Below, in pieces: positions 1 through 7,972 of a DNA stretch of 64,000 nt. Origin of the DNA: Cognatishimia sp. WU-CL00825 (GTDB lineage: Bacteria > Pseudomonadota > Alphaproteobacteria > Rhodobacterales > Rhodobacteraceae); contig NZ_BAABWX010000001.1 of NCBI RefSeq assembly GCF_040364665.1, positions 1,178,001 to 1,242,000 of the forward strand. Reading direction: 5' to 3'. Each line of letters starts with the position of its first letter. The first letter of the stretch is position 1. Made by a program: the position numbers and the translations under genes. The notes beneath the pieces are model-generated. The model saw nothing but the letters and a program-made list of their open reading frames with translations. It did not search any database and was not told where the DNA came from.

Positions 1-1
1 C

Positions 2-781
2 GACGTCGCAAGCAAAGACACCAACGATCTTGAAAATGACATCAACAACCTGAAAGCCGCCATGGCGACGCATGGCGCGCAGCATGGTTTCATGAACGCC
101 GCCTCTCCGGGGGTGATTTCGCTCTTTCTGCAAAACAGCCATTACAAGAACCGCGAATCCTACCTCGCTGCTCTGGCTGATGCCATGCAGGCGGAATACG
201 AAACCATCGTGGCCTCGGGCCTGTCGCTGCAGCTCGATTGTCCTGATCTCGCTTTGTCGCGTCACATGCTGTTTGCCGACCTGTCGGACAAAGAGTTCCT
301 GAACATCGCCAATATGCATGTCGAAGCCTTAAATCACGCCTTGCAAAATGTGCCGGCTGACAAGGTGCGCGTGCATATCTGCTGGGGCAATTACGAAGGC
401 CCGCATTGTTGCGATATTCCAATGGACAAAGTGTTTTCGACGCTGATGGGCACCAAAGCTCAATCCCTGTTGTTTGAAACCTCTAACCCGCGCCATGCCC
501 ATGAATGGACTGTCTTTAGGGACCGCAAATCTGAGATCCCCGACGACAAGCTCCTTGTGCCCGGCGTGGTGGACACCACGACCAACTTTATCGAACATCC
601 TGAATTGGTTGCGCAACGGATAGAGCGGTTTGTTGGCATTGTTGGTGCCGACCGTGTGATCGCAGGCTCTGACTGTGGATTTGGGACATTTGCAGGTTTT
701 GGCGCGATCGATCCGGACATTGCCTTTGCCAAGCTGCAAGCCCTGTCAGAGGGCGCAGCTTTGGCATCAGAACGCCTATGA
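2..781 (+). CDS. Cobalamin-independent methionine synthase (MetE) family protein, 3' part only
   Basis: The reading frame is open from the window edge, so the start lies outside; 259 residues of the C-terminal catalytic barrel are visible. The segment RVHICWGNYEGPH, the segment FETSNPRHAHEW and the late Cys in AGSDCGFGTF match the metal-binding half of the MetE/YxjG-type family, which moves a methyl group to a thiol such as homocysteine. Short stand-alone members of this family often act on other substrates, so methionine synthesis itself is not proven. The stop codon overlaps the next start as ATGA, implying co-translation with the alpha/beta hydrolase. Confidence 0.8.
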   Translation, partial: DVASKDTNDLENDINNLKAAMATHGAQHGFMNAASPGVISLFLQNSHYKNRESYLAALADAMQAEYETIVASGLSLQLDCPDLALSRHMLFADLSDKEFLNIANMHVEALNHALQNVPADKVRVHICWGNYEGPHCCDIPMDKVFSTLMGTKAQSLLFETSNPRHAHEWTVFRDRKSEIPDDKLLVPGVVDTTTNFIEHPELVAQRIERFVGIVGADRVIAGSDCGFGTFAGFGAIDPDIAFAKLQALSEGAALASERL

Positions 782-1470
782 CACCGGTTGTCTTTTTACC
801 GGGCATGATGTGTGATGCGCGGCTATTTACGCCGCAAATCAACGCCATATCTGGACACTTTCCTGTCATGTGCCACCCTTTGGTCGGGCATGATACCATT
901 CAGGGTCTTGCAACACAGATCCTGAAAAATTCGCCGCAACACTTCTCGTTGGCGGGGCTTTCCATGGGCGGCATTGTTGCCATGGAAATTCTGAGGCAGG
1001 CCCCCGATCGCGTCACGCGATTGGCGTTGATGGACACAAATCCGCTGGCCGAAAAAGAAGACATCAAAGCAAAACGAATACCGCAAATCATGGCCGCCAA
1101 AAAGGGCGATCTGCGGCGTGTGATGCGCGATGAAATGAAACCAAACTATCTGGCAGACGGCCCAAACCTTGGCGCAATACTGGATCTATGCATGGCCATG
1201 GCAACAGACCTCGGCCCTCAGGTTTTTGTTGATCAATCCAATGCTCTGGCGGCGCGCCCGGACCAAACCCAAACCCTTGCCGCTTTTTCCGGCCCCAGCC
1301 TCGTGCTCTGCGGGGCACAAGACACGCTTTGCCCCCCCGCGCGCCATGATCTCATGCATAACCTGCTGCCCAACAGCACTTTGGAAATCATCTCAGAGGC
1401 AGGGCATTTGCCCACACTGGAACAACCCAAACCCACAACGGCGGCCTTGCTTCGCTGGTTGGAGACCTAA
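778..1470 (+). CDS. Alpha/beta hydrolase
   Basis: A 230-residue single-domain hydrolase. The nucleophile elbow is AGLSMGG (Ser about residue 62), the acid is probably the Asp in CGAQDTLCPP, and the catalytic His is in EAGHLPTLEQP, so the Ser-Asp-His triad is complete. The early VVFLPGMMCDARLF supplies the oxyanion-hole region. There is no signal peptide, so it is cytoplasmic. It starts inside the preceding stop (ATGA) and ends one base before the next ATG, so the three leftmost genes look like one operon. The substrate cannot be read from the sequence; a role with the flanking MetE-like and RraA-like proteins in small-molecule catabolism is inference. Confidence 0.8.
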   Translation: MTPVVFLPGMMCDARLFTPQINAISGHFPVMCHPLVGHDTIQGLATQILKNSPQHFSLAGLSMGGIVAMEILRQAPDRVTRLALMDTNPLAEKEDIKAKRIPQIMAAKKGDLRRVMRDEMKPNYLADGPNLGAILDLCMAMATDLGPQVFVDQSNALAARPDQTQTLAAFSGPSLVLCGAQDTLCPPARHDLMHNLLPNSTLEIISEAGHLPTLEQPKPTTAALLRWLET

Positions 1471-1471
1471 T

Positions 1472-2167
1472 ATGACCCCTTCTTTACTCAAGCTGTTACA
1501 ATCCGTTGATACGCCCACCGTCTGTAATGCAATCGAAGTTGCCGAAGGCAAACGCGGCTTTGATAATTTCACCCGCGGCACCATGCTGGCCTCTGCCCCA
1601 GAAGAGGGCGCAATTGTGGGCTATGCTCGCACAGCAAAGATTGCGGCCCTATCCCCGCCGACCGAAGCGCCAGAGGTCATCAAGGCCCGCCGTATGGCCT
1701 ATTATCATCACATGGCAACCGGACCCCGCCCGGCGATCACCGTCATCGAAGATCTGGATTATCCCGACTGCATCGGCGCGTTCTGGGGAGAAATAAACAC
1801 CTCTGTTCACAAAGGCTTTAACCTCGCAGGAACGCTGACAAACGGCGTCATGCGTGACCTTGGGGACTTGCCCGCCGGCTACCCAGTGATTGCCGGATCC
1901 ATTGGCCCAAGTCACGGTTTTGTGCACGTGAAAGAGATCGGTACACCGGTCAAGGTCTTTGGTCTTGAGGTCAATGATGGCGACCTCGTCCACGCCGACC
2001 GCCATGGCGCCCTTGTGGTACCTCCAGCGATTATTCCGGCATTAGAAGCTGCCATTAACAAGCTTCTTGCAACTGAAAAAATCGTTTTGGATGCCGCACA
2101 GGCCGAGGGATTTGATTTTGAAAAATTCTCTGAAGCTTGGGCGCAATTTGAAAAATCACGCACATAA
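1472..2167 (+). CDS. RraA family protein (HMG/CHA aldolase-like)
   Basis: A 231-residue protein of the RraA/dimethylmenaquinone-methyltransferase-like fold. Family hallmarks are TNGVMRDLGDL, the glycine-rich turn around AGSIGPSHG and the segment GDLVHADRHGALVVP, which in aldolase members form the divalent metal and pyruvate-enolate site (Arg-Asp in the MRD motif). Members are either 4-hydroxy-4-methyl-2-oxoglutarate aldolases or regulators of RNase E; genomic position with hydrolase and methyltransferase genes favours an enzyme. The ATG at 1472 is one base after the previous stop; an upstream in-frame extension merely reads through the hydrolase in another frame. It is the last chromosomal gene before the mobile element. 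Confidence 0.8.
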   Translation: MTPSLLKLLQSVDTPTVCNAIEVAEGKRGFDNFTRGTMLASAPEEGAIVGYARTAKIAALSPPTEAPEVIKARRMAYYHHMATGPRPAITVIEDLDYPDCIGAFWGEINTSVHKGFNLAGTLTNGVMRDLGDLPAGYPVIAGSIGPSHGFVHVKEIGTPVKVFGLEVNDGDLVHADRHGALVVPPAIIPALEAAINKLLATEKIVLDAAQAEGFDFEKFSEAWAQFEKSRT

Positions 2168-2205
2168 ACTCTACCGCTTTTAACGCGATCAACTCCTGCA
2201 TCTTT

Positions 2206-2430
2206 TTGAATAAAAATGGTGCAGATGACCAGACGAACCTAGAACCTGCATCGCTTGTTTCTCTTCTTGATGAGTTAGAGGAATGGGGGGCTGTTCTCAA
2301 GGCTGAGCCGGAACTTATCCACAAGTTGCGGGAGTTTGAGGCGGCTGCTTCCGGGCGAGCCAAAGACAAAGAGCAAAACACCCAGCCGAAAACCCCGCGC
2401 CGCAGGCAGCCACGAGGACCGTCGCTATGA
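2206..2430 (+). CDS. Probable displaced C-terminal segment of the element's serine recombinase
   Basis: An open frame of 74 codons whose first available start is a TTG at 2206 that lies outside the element, with no clear Shine-Dalgarno. From the attL core onward (2218-2427, 70 codons) it is charged and helical (DELEEWGAVLKAEPELIHKL) and ends in a basic Arg/Pro-rich tail. The frame is exactly the one the serine recombinase uses as it crosses the matching core at 27343-27348, so in the circular element the two would be one protein of about 576 residues. Its stop overlaps mobC as ATGA. It could instead be a small independent gene using the TTG start, but nothing supports that start. Confidence 0.6.
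   Translation: MNKNGADDQTNLEPASLVSLLDELEEWGAVLKAEPELIHKLREFEAAASGRAKDKEQNTQPKTPRRRQPRGPSL
2217..2222. repeat. Left attachment core (attL), TGGTGC
   Basis: The hexamer TGGTGC is also found at 27343-27348, where it is the end of tRNA-Leu. Flanks are partly similar (TGGTGCAGATGA against TGGTGCGGGTGA, 10 of 12 identical). Such a short identity is normal for large serine recombinases, which need only a two-base overlap. The repeat is too short to be convincing alone; its position, reading frame and tRNA context make the case. Confidence 0.65.
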
Positions 2431-2813
2431 GCGGGGCCGTAAAGAAACCTGCGAAACGCACGGCGATTTCACCGGTGACCTTGCGCCTCACGCCAGAGGA
2501 ACGTGAGCGTCTGGAAGAACTGGCTGCAGGTATGACACTGTCGGCCTATATCCGGGCCTGTGTGTTTGCCAAGGAAGAGAAGCGGCGCAAGTCGCGGCCC
2601 AAGGATGTCGTCGCGGACAAGAAAGCCGCTGCCGAGGCCTTGGCCCTGCTTGGGCAATCCCGCATTGCCAGCAATCTCAATCAGCTTGCTTACCACGCAA
2701 ATATCGGGGCGATAATGATTGGTGAAGCCGAGAAAGCGCAGATCGCTGAAGCCTACGCGCATGTACTGTCGATCCGCTCGCTCTTAATGCAGGCGCTTGG
2801 AAAACCGGGATGA
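2427..2813 (+). CDS. mobC: MobC-like relaxosome accessory protein
   Basis: A 128-residue protein with the segment VTLRLTPEERERLEELA followed by LSAYIRACVF, the ribbon-helix-helix pattern of MobC/BfmRNBS-type mobilization proteins that bind near oriT and help the relaxase melt and nick DNA. The C-terminal helical part (ALLGQSRIASNLNQLAYHAN) is also typical of MobC. It overlaps the upstream frame by ATGA, has GAGGA eight bases before its ATG, and overlaps the relaxase start by ATGA, so it is translationally coupled on both sides. In the integrated state no obvious promoter lies upstream inside the element. Confidence 0.85.
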   Translation: MSGAVKKPAKRTAISPVTLRLTPEERERLEELAAGMTLSAYIRACVFAKEEKRRKSRPKDVVADKKAAAEALALLGQSRIASNLNQLAYHANIGAIMIGEAEKAQIAEAYAHVLSIRSLLMQALGKPG

Positions 2814-5533
2814 TCCTGGAAGGCAATGAGCGCGGGCATGGGGCGGAGTTGGCACGACACCTGCTCAATCCACGCGACAATGATCATGTGACGGTTCATG
2901 CGATTGAGGGCTTCGTGGCGGACGATCTTTACGGAGCATTCGCTGAGTCCGAGGCGATTTCTAGCGGCACGCAATGCCAGAAATACCTGTTCTCTTTGTC
3001 GCTTAATCCACCACCTGGACCAACGGTCCCTGTGGAGGTGTTCGAACAAGCGATTGCCTCGGTCGAAAAGAAGCTCGGCCTCACAGGCCAGCCGCGCGCC
3101 ATCGTCTTTCATGAAAAGCATGGTCGTCGTCACGCCCATTGCGTGTGGTCTCGGATCGACGCGGGCCAGATGAAGGCCATCAAGCTATCGCATTACAAGC
3201 GCAAGCTTATGGATGTCTCACGCGAACTGTACCGCAACCACGAGTGGGACATGCCGGATGGGTTTCGTGATCATGATGCGTGCGATCCGCAGAATTACTC
3301 CCGCCAAGAAGCCGCACAGGCAAAGCGCGCCAAGGCCGATCCGAAAAACCTGAAAGCCATGTTCCGACGTTGCTGGGAACAATCAGATTCTCGCACTGCC
3401 TTTGCCGCAGCGCTTTGGGAAGAAGGATACATGCTGGCGCGGGGCGACCGGCGCGGCTTTGTTGCCGTCGATGCCTCGGGCAAAATCTGGTCGCTATCAA
3501 GATGGTGCGGTGTAAAACCGAAAGAGCTGCGCGCCCGCTTTGGGCCCGAAGATGCGCTTTGGTCTGTGGAAGAGGCCAAAGCGGCGTTCAAGGAAATGGA
3601 CACTCGGGCTGCGTCTCCATCGAAAGCGAAGCCCAATCCTGAGTTTGAACGTCGCCGCAAATCTCTGGTGGACCAGCAACGCCGCGAGCGGACGGAACTA
3701 CGGGCGAAACAGGAGGCGCGCAGGGTCGCGGAACTGAAAGCCTGGCGGGAACGATTGCCGACCGGTTTAAAGGCCGCGTGGGCGCGGGTTACGGGCCGCT
3801 ATCAAGTGCTGGTTGATGACCTTACCAAAGAGGCCAAGACCTCGGAATTTCATGATCGACAGGAACAACAAGAGCTGATCAACCGGCATTTGGCTGAACG
3901 TCATGCGCTGGATCGGGAGTTGTCCCAGCCGGACCTTTTGAAAGAGCTATCCGCATCATTTGAGACCGCAACCCGTCCCGATCCCCGGCAAAAGCTTATC
4001 TTGCCGTCAGACGACATCCCCTTCACACGGGATCAATTGATCGCCGATCCGGCACTGATCCTGGATCACATCTCGCACAAGAAAGCCCGCTTCACACGAA
4101 CAGACGTTTTGCGCGAATTGGCAAAACGTATCCCCGATCCGATGGCACTGCGCGCTGCGGCAGATACGGCCATGGATTCAACCGATCTGATCCAACTTGG
4201 TGACAATGGCGACGTCACCACGAAGGACTACCGCGCTGCCGAAATCGCTCTGAGCACCAGTTGCGCAGCGGTGTCAGCGACGAAAAGCTCTGCGGTAGAT
4301 ACCCGACACATCAAGCACGCCATCCGCAAACAGAATGCCGAAATGAAAGAACGCTTTGGAGGACGCTTGAGCGAAGAACAACGCGCTGCGCTGCATCACA
4401 TTCTCGGGCCAAACCACCTTTCATGTATAGTTGGCCTCGCCGGTGCCGGAAAGAGCACTATGCTGAAAACCGCCCGCATGGCATGGGAGAAACAAGGCAT
4501 CACCGTCCATGGCGCGGCACTGGCCGGTAAAGCTGCTGAAGGGTTACAGTCGGCATCTGGCATAACCGCCCGCACGCTTGCTTCATTAGAAGCGAGCTGG
4601 GAGAACCGACATGAGCCAATTTCCTCCGGCGATGTATTGGTCGTTGACGAAGCAGGCATGATTGGCACGCGCCAAATGGTGCGCGTTGCCACCAAATTGC
4701 GGAGCATTGGCGCAAAACTGGTGCTGGTTGGTGATCCTGATCAGTTGCAGCCTATCGAGGCGGGACGTCCGTTCCGACGTCTGATCGAAACCCACGGTGC
4801 AGCAAAGCTCACAGAAATCCACCGCCAACGGGAAGAGTGGCAACGACAGGCCTCCTGCGATCTGGCAGAGGGCCGAGTTCGCGAGGCGGTCGAAACTTAT
4901 GATCAACACGGATCGGTCACAAATCTCTGGTCACGCGACACGGCTTTGGCCGCTCTGGTCGAAGACTACATGGCCGACATTGAAATGAAGGGCACGAATA
5001 TCTCACGTCTTGCTTTCGCCCATCGTCGCAAGGACGTCTACGCACTCAACCAAGCGATCAGGTCGGCAATGCGATCTTCTAGCACGCCAAAACCCGAAAT
5101 CCTTTTCGACACCGAAACCGGCCCGCGCGCAATCGCTAATGGTGATCGCATCGTCTTCACCCGCAATGACAAATCTATCGGCGTAAAGAACGGCATGCTC
5201 GGAACCGTCAAGAAAACGAGCCGCAACCAAATCACAGTTGATCTCGATGATGACAATGGGCAACAGCGCAAAGTCATCATCAACCCCGCCACCTACCGCG
5301 CCTTCGACCACGGCTACGCTGTGACCATTCACAAGTCTCAAGGCGCGACTGTCGACCTATCCTATGTCCTCGTATCGAAGACCATGGATGATCCTCTGAC
5401 CTACGTTGCCATGACCCGTCATAGGAACAGTTTGAAGCTCTATACCAATGGGCAGGATCAGCTTGCATGCATGCGAGTAAGGTCAGGAAATCGCTCCTCC
5501 CCCAGTTACCAGACAAAAGGTCCAGCCCGGTGA
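2810..5533 (+). CDS. Relaxase fused to a TraA/RecD-like SF1 helicase
   Basis: 907 residues. The N-terminal 240 residues look like a MOBP/VirD2-type relaxase, with a histidine triad region HGRRHAH at about residues 103-109 and flanking Asp/Arg, expected to nick oriT and stay bound to the 5' end. A basic coiled linker follows. From about residue 500 there is a helicase: Walker A GLAGAGKST (about 541-549), Walker B VLVVDEAG, motif III GDPDQLQPIEAG, and the late TIHKSQG and VAMTRHR motifs of TraA/TraI/RecD helicases, which unwind the transferred strand. Relaxase-helicase fusions are standard in MOBF and MOBQ proteins and less usual with a MOBP-like nuclease. The tyrosine nucleophile was not assigned with confidence. 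The start overlaps mobC by four bases. Confidence 0.85.
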   Translation: MILEGNERGHGAELARHLLNPRDNDHVTVHAIEGFVADDLYGAFAESEAISSGTQCQKYLFSLSLNPPPGPTVPVEVFEQAIASVEKKLGLTGQPRAIVFHEKHGRRHAHCVWSRIDAGQMKAIKLSHYKRKLMDVSRELYRNHEWDMPDGFRDHDACDPQNYSRQEAAQAKRAKADPKNLKAMFRRCWEQSDSRTAFAAALWEEGYMLARGDRRGFVAVDASGKIWSLSRWCGVKPKELRARFGPEDALWSVEEAKAAFKEMDTRAASPSKAKPNPEFERRRKSLVDQQRRERTELRAKQEARRVAELKAWRERLPTGLKAAWARVTGRYQVLVDDLTKEAKTSEFHDRQEQQELINRHLAERHALDRELSQPDLLKELSASFETATRPDPRQKLILPSDDIPFTRDQLIADPALILDHISHKKARFTRTDVLRELAKRIPDPMALRAAADTAMDSTDLIQLGDNGDVTTKDYRAAEIALSTSCAAVSATKSSAVDTRHIKHAIRKQNAEMKERFGGRLSEEQRAALHHILGPNHLSCIVGLAGAGKSTMLKTARMAWEKQGITVHGAALAGKAAEGLQSASGITARTLASLEASWENRHEPISSGDVLVVDEAGMIGTRQMVRVATKLRSIGAKLVLVGDPDQLQPIEAGRPFRRLIETHGAAKLTEIHRQREEWQRQASCDLAEGRVREAVETYDQHGSVTNLWSRDTALAALVEDYMADIEMKGTNISRLAFAHRRKDVYALNQAIRSAMRSSSTPKPEILFDTETGPRAIANGDRIVFTRNDKSIGVKNGMLGTVKKTSRNQITVDLDDDNGQQRKVIINPATYRAFDHGYAVTIHKSQGATVDLSYVLVSKTMDDPLTYVAMTRHRNSLKLYTNGQDQLACMRVRSGNRSSPSYQTKGPAR

Positions 5534-5750
5534 TCTCGCATCACTGAGCGCGTAACCGATTGAACTTCACTCCGGAGAATCCATGAATACAGGCTGTCAT
5601 ATCAAAAAATATGATGGGAATATTTCGTGAATTTCACCAAATTACTCGATATGTTTGCACTATTCTTCGAGAATTTCTCGCCATTATTGACTTCAATGCA
5701 CTGAAATACTATTTGATTCCCTGGAAACTTTCTTGGAGGGTATGGGACGG
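5534..5750 (+). promoter_or_regulatory. Gap after the relaxase with a candidate promoter for the ATPase cassette
   Basis: About 217 bases, AT-rich compared with both neighbours and without a convincing gene. A candidate promoter is TTGACT at 5687-5692, 17 bases of spacer, then TATTTG at 5710-5715; the -10 is weak. GGAGGG at 5735-5740 is the ribosome binding site for the next gene. No strong terminator was seen after the relaxase. Confidence 0.4.
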
Positions 5751-5981
5751 ATGGCTGAAGTCAGTGACAAACGGGAAAAATTCGTGCGCCTGGCTGAAGG
5801 ACGTACTCAGTCGGCGCTTGATGCGATACGTAAGCTTGGAAACCTGTCCAACAGCAGAGCGTACGAGTATCACGACACCGACGTGAAAAAGATTATTAAA
5901 GCACTTCGAGAAGCGACGAACGACGTTGAAAGAAAATTCGGTTCATCGTCGAACGACGCCAGTGACAAGTTCAAGCTATAG
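5751..5981 (+). CDS. Small helical protein preceding the GHKL ATPase
   Basis: A 76-residue protein, highly charged and predicted all-helical (KREKFVRLAEGRTQSALDAI, then VKKIIKALREATNDVERKF). The ATG at 5751 was chosen because GGAGGG lies ten bases upstream; the TTG at 5733 and ATG at 5742 fall on or against that site. Similar short proteins with an RKLGNLSNxxxYEY-type core are, from memory, often found next to Hsp90-like ATPase genes in defence islands. It ends 12 bases before the ATPase gene, so the two should be co-expressed, perhaps as partner subunits or a regulator. Its function is unknown. Confidence 0.75.
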   Translation: MAEVSDKREKFVRLAEGRTQSALDAIRKLGNLSNSRAYEYHDTDVKKIIKALREATNDVERKFGSSSNDASDKFKL

Positions 5982-5993
5982 GGGGCGCAGGCA

Positions 5994-7859
5994 ATGAAGG
6001 CCGAACCACTCAATATTCGAGACAAGAGATTTCTGATTAACCGACTGATTGAGCAAGCTCCGGTTGACACTTTGGTGCGCGAGTTTTTCAAGAACGCCGA
6101 TGAGAGCGCAGCGGGCGCAACCGTGGGCAATCGCCGTATCGAGATTTATCCAACGCTAGTTGATGGCGTACGCAAATTGACATTTTGGAATACCGGCGTT
6201 GGCATGGATGAACGAGAGCTGAAACAGGCAACAGACCTGTCATCCTCGATCAACAAAGAAATGGCTCTTGACGCCAACTTCGGGATCGGAGCCAAAGTAT
6301 CAGGCTTGACCATGTCTCGCGAAGGTATTCGCTACCGCTCCTGCAAGAACGGTATCGTGAATGAAGTCGTCATCGGTTTTGATGCCGATGAGGGCACTTA
6401 TGTTCGTTTCCCAGCGGAACTTCCAGATGGTAGTTTCGACACAATCTTTGACGTTACCAATGCCGTCAAGGAGGCTGGGCTGCCTGTTTCCTACGATTGG
6501 ACGGAGGTTTTGTTGGTTGGCCAGAGTGAGGATCACGACACAGTTGCCGAGCCATTGGGCAAAGGTAAAGCCCTTGATCGTAGCCACATTCCTTCGGCGA
6601 TCTTCCGGCGTTTTGCGCGTTTCGGAGAAGGTGTTGAGGTCAAGATCGACGTCGCCATGACCAAAGGTGGCGGCAAAGGGGAAACAGGTCGTTTCCGGCG
6701 ATTAAAGACGCTTGAAGAGGTTCTTGGGGAACTGCCCAATCACGAGCGAGTTGAAGCGCCCGGCGGCGAAATTTCGGTCCACTATATTCACGACCCAAAA
6801 CATGAACGCTACAGTCATTCGCTTAGCGCACTCGCAAATCCAGCTACAAGTTCTACGACGTTTTGCGCGCTTGTCCACAAGGGTGAAAGATATGACATTA
6901 AGTCGAAAAAGGCCTGGTCGGCGGCGGCACCGAACTTTGGTATTCCGTTCGGGTCCAAAGTCTTGACCGTTGAAATTGAGCTCATTGATAGTCTTGCATT
7001 ACCGAACCAGTATCGGAATGGGCTGACATGGCCGGATGATCGTTCTGATATGCTCGCAACCGACTTTGACGACTATGTGCGAGAGCTCATGCCGGATTGG
7101 GTCAAAGATGTAATTCGGTCAGAATCCCCGGCATCCAACGAGAATCTTGACGACCTTCAAAGCGACCTCCAGAAGTTGCTCGATGAATTTCGGGTGCCAA
7201 CCGCAACGCTCAGTCCTTCAAAGCGCCGATCAGCATTGTTGACTGAGGGCGCAGACGAAGGCAGCGACACTTCGGACCCAGTTGATTTAGATACTGACTT
7301 TGCCGAAACCGGAGAAGATCACGGCGTAATTGAAACCAGCCGCAATCCGAGCAAGAGCCAGCGTGCCAAACAAAAGAAGGTGCGCAAAGCTCCCGAAGGT
7401 TCGAAACTCTCCCGCTCTGCCAAGTCCCTGGAACGTGTGCCGGAGATAAAAATCCTGACCGACGCAGAAGAGATTACAGAGAAAAACCTTAAAGGGCGCG
7501 CAGGGCGCTTCTATAAAGATGCCCAAACGTTGTTTGTTAACGGCCTCTATTCTGCCGCTGAACGCATGGCCGTAGAGCTTGATGCAGAACTAAGAACCAC
7601 AGGTGAGTCAGAGGTTGTGCGGGCTGCGGTGCTCCGTGCCTCGCGTAAGTTCATGGCATTCCGCGTTGGGAAAGCGACCTGCTATGCAATTAGCAAACGC
7701 CTTTCAGATGATTGGTCAAGTGATGATCTGGACCGAGCTACATCCCCCGAATCCCTCTCACTTGCTGCTGACGACTATAAGCAGAGCCTCTCTCAGGCAA
7801 AGCGGTATGCCAAAGAACTGATTAAGGCGGCGGACGTGCCAGAGGTAAGTGCTGCCTAG
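5994..7859 (+). CDS. GHKL (Hsp90/MORC-like) ATPase, probable defence protein
   Basis: 621 residues. The N-terminal Bergerat ATP-binding fold is clear: N-box VREFFKNADESAAG (about residues 29-42, Glu and Asn present), G1 box NTGVGMDE (about 66-73) and G2/lid NFGIGAKVSGL (about 95-105). The middle region resembles the transducer part of Hsp90/MutL/MORC proteins. Residues about 410-490 are acidic, then Lys/Ser-rich and probably disordered, followed by a helical C-terminal domain containing a TPR-like helix pair (LFVNGLYSAAERMAVEL). It has no HisKA or receiver domain, so it is not a sensor kinase. Lower GC than the housekeeping genes and position in the island suggest an acquired anti-phage function; this is inference. 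Confidence 0.8.
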   Translation: MKAEPLNIRDKRFLINRLIEQAPVDTLVREFFKNADESAAGATVGNRRIEIYPTLVDGVRKLTFWNTGVGMDERELKQATDLSSSINKEMALDANFGIGAKVSGLTMSREGIRYRSCKNGIVNEVVIGFDADEGTYVRFPAELPDGSFDTIFDVTNAVKEAGLPVSYDWTEVLLVGQSEDHDTVAEPLGKGKALDRSHIPSAIFRRFARFGEGVEVKIDVAMTKGGGKGETGRFRRLKTLEEVLGELPNHERVEAPGGEISVHYIHDPKHERYSHSLSALANPATSSTTFCALVHKGERYDIKSKKAWSAAAPNFGIPFGSKVLTVEIELIDSLALPNQYRNGLTWPDDRSDMLATDFDDYVRELMPDWVKDVIRSESPASNENLDDLQSDLQKLLDEFRVPTATLSPSKRRSALLTEGADEGSDTSDPVDLDTDFAETGEDHGVIETSRNPSKSQRAKQKKVRKAPEGSKLSRSAKSLERVPEIKILTDAEEITEKNLKGRAGRFYKDAQTLFVNGLYSAAERMAVELDAELRTTGESEVVRAAVLRASRKFMAFRVGKATCYAISKRLSDDWSSDDLDRATSPESLSLAADDYKQSLSQAKRYAKELIKAADVPEVSAA

Positions 7860-7860
7860 T

Positions 7861-7877
7861 CAGATGTAGAACATCTG
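7861..7877 (+). repeat. Perfect hairpin after the GHKL ATPase gene
   Basis: CAGATGT and ACATCTG form a 7-bp stem with a three-base loop, starting two bases after the ATPase stop codon. No U-run follows, so it is not a classical terminator; it may attenuate read-through or protect the mRNA end. Confidence 0.45.
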
Positions 7878-7935
7878 GTACGCAGTGTGCTTCAGTACAA
7901 GTCACGCATATGTCTAGCGAGATTTCTTTTGGCTC

Positions 7936-7963
7936 TTGACCCATTTGTCGCAATGAATACAGT
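7936..7963 (+). promoter_or_regulatory. Candidate promoter of the PRTase-like gene
   Basis: TTGACC at 7936-7941, 16 bases, then TACAGT at 7958-7963. Transcription would begin at about 7970, only a few bases before the ATG at 7973, and there is no Shine-Dalgarno. If correct, the mRNA is leaderless or nearly so. Confidence 0.4.
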
Positions 7964-7972
7964 ATCTTACAT

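Noticed and set aside
1169..1471. Upstream extension of the RraA-family frame (332-codon version)
   Set aside because: It overlaps the hydrolase gene in another frame with no ribosome site; the ATG at 1472 fits the family length.
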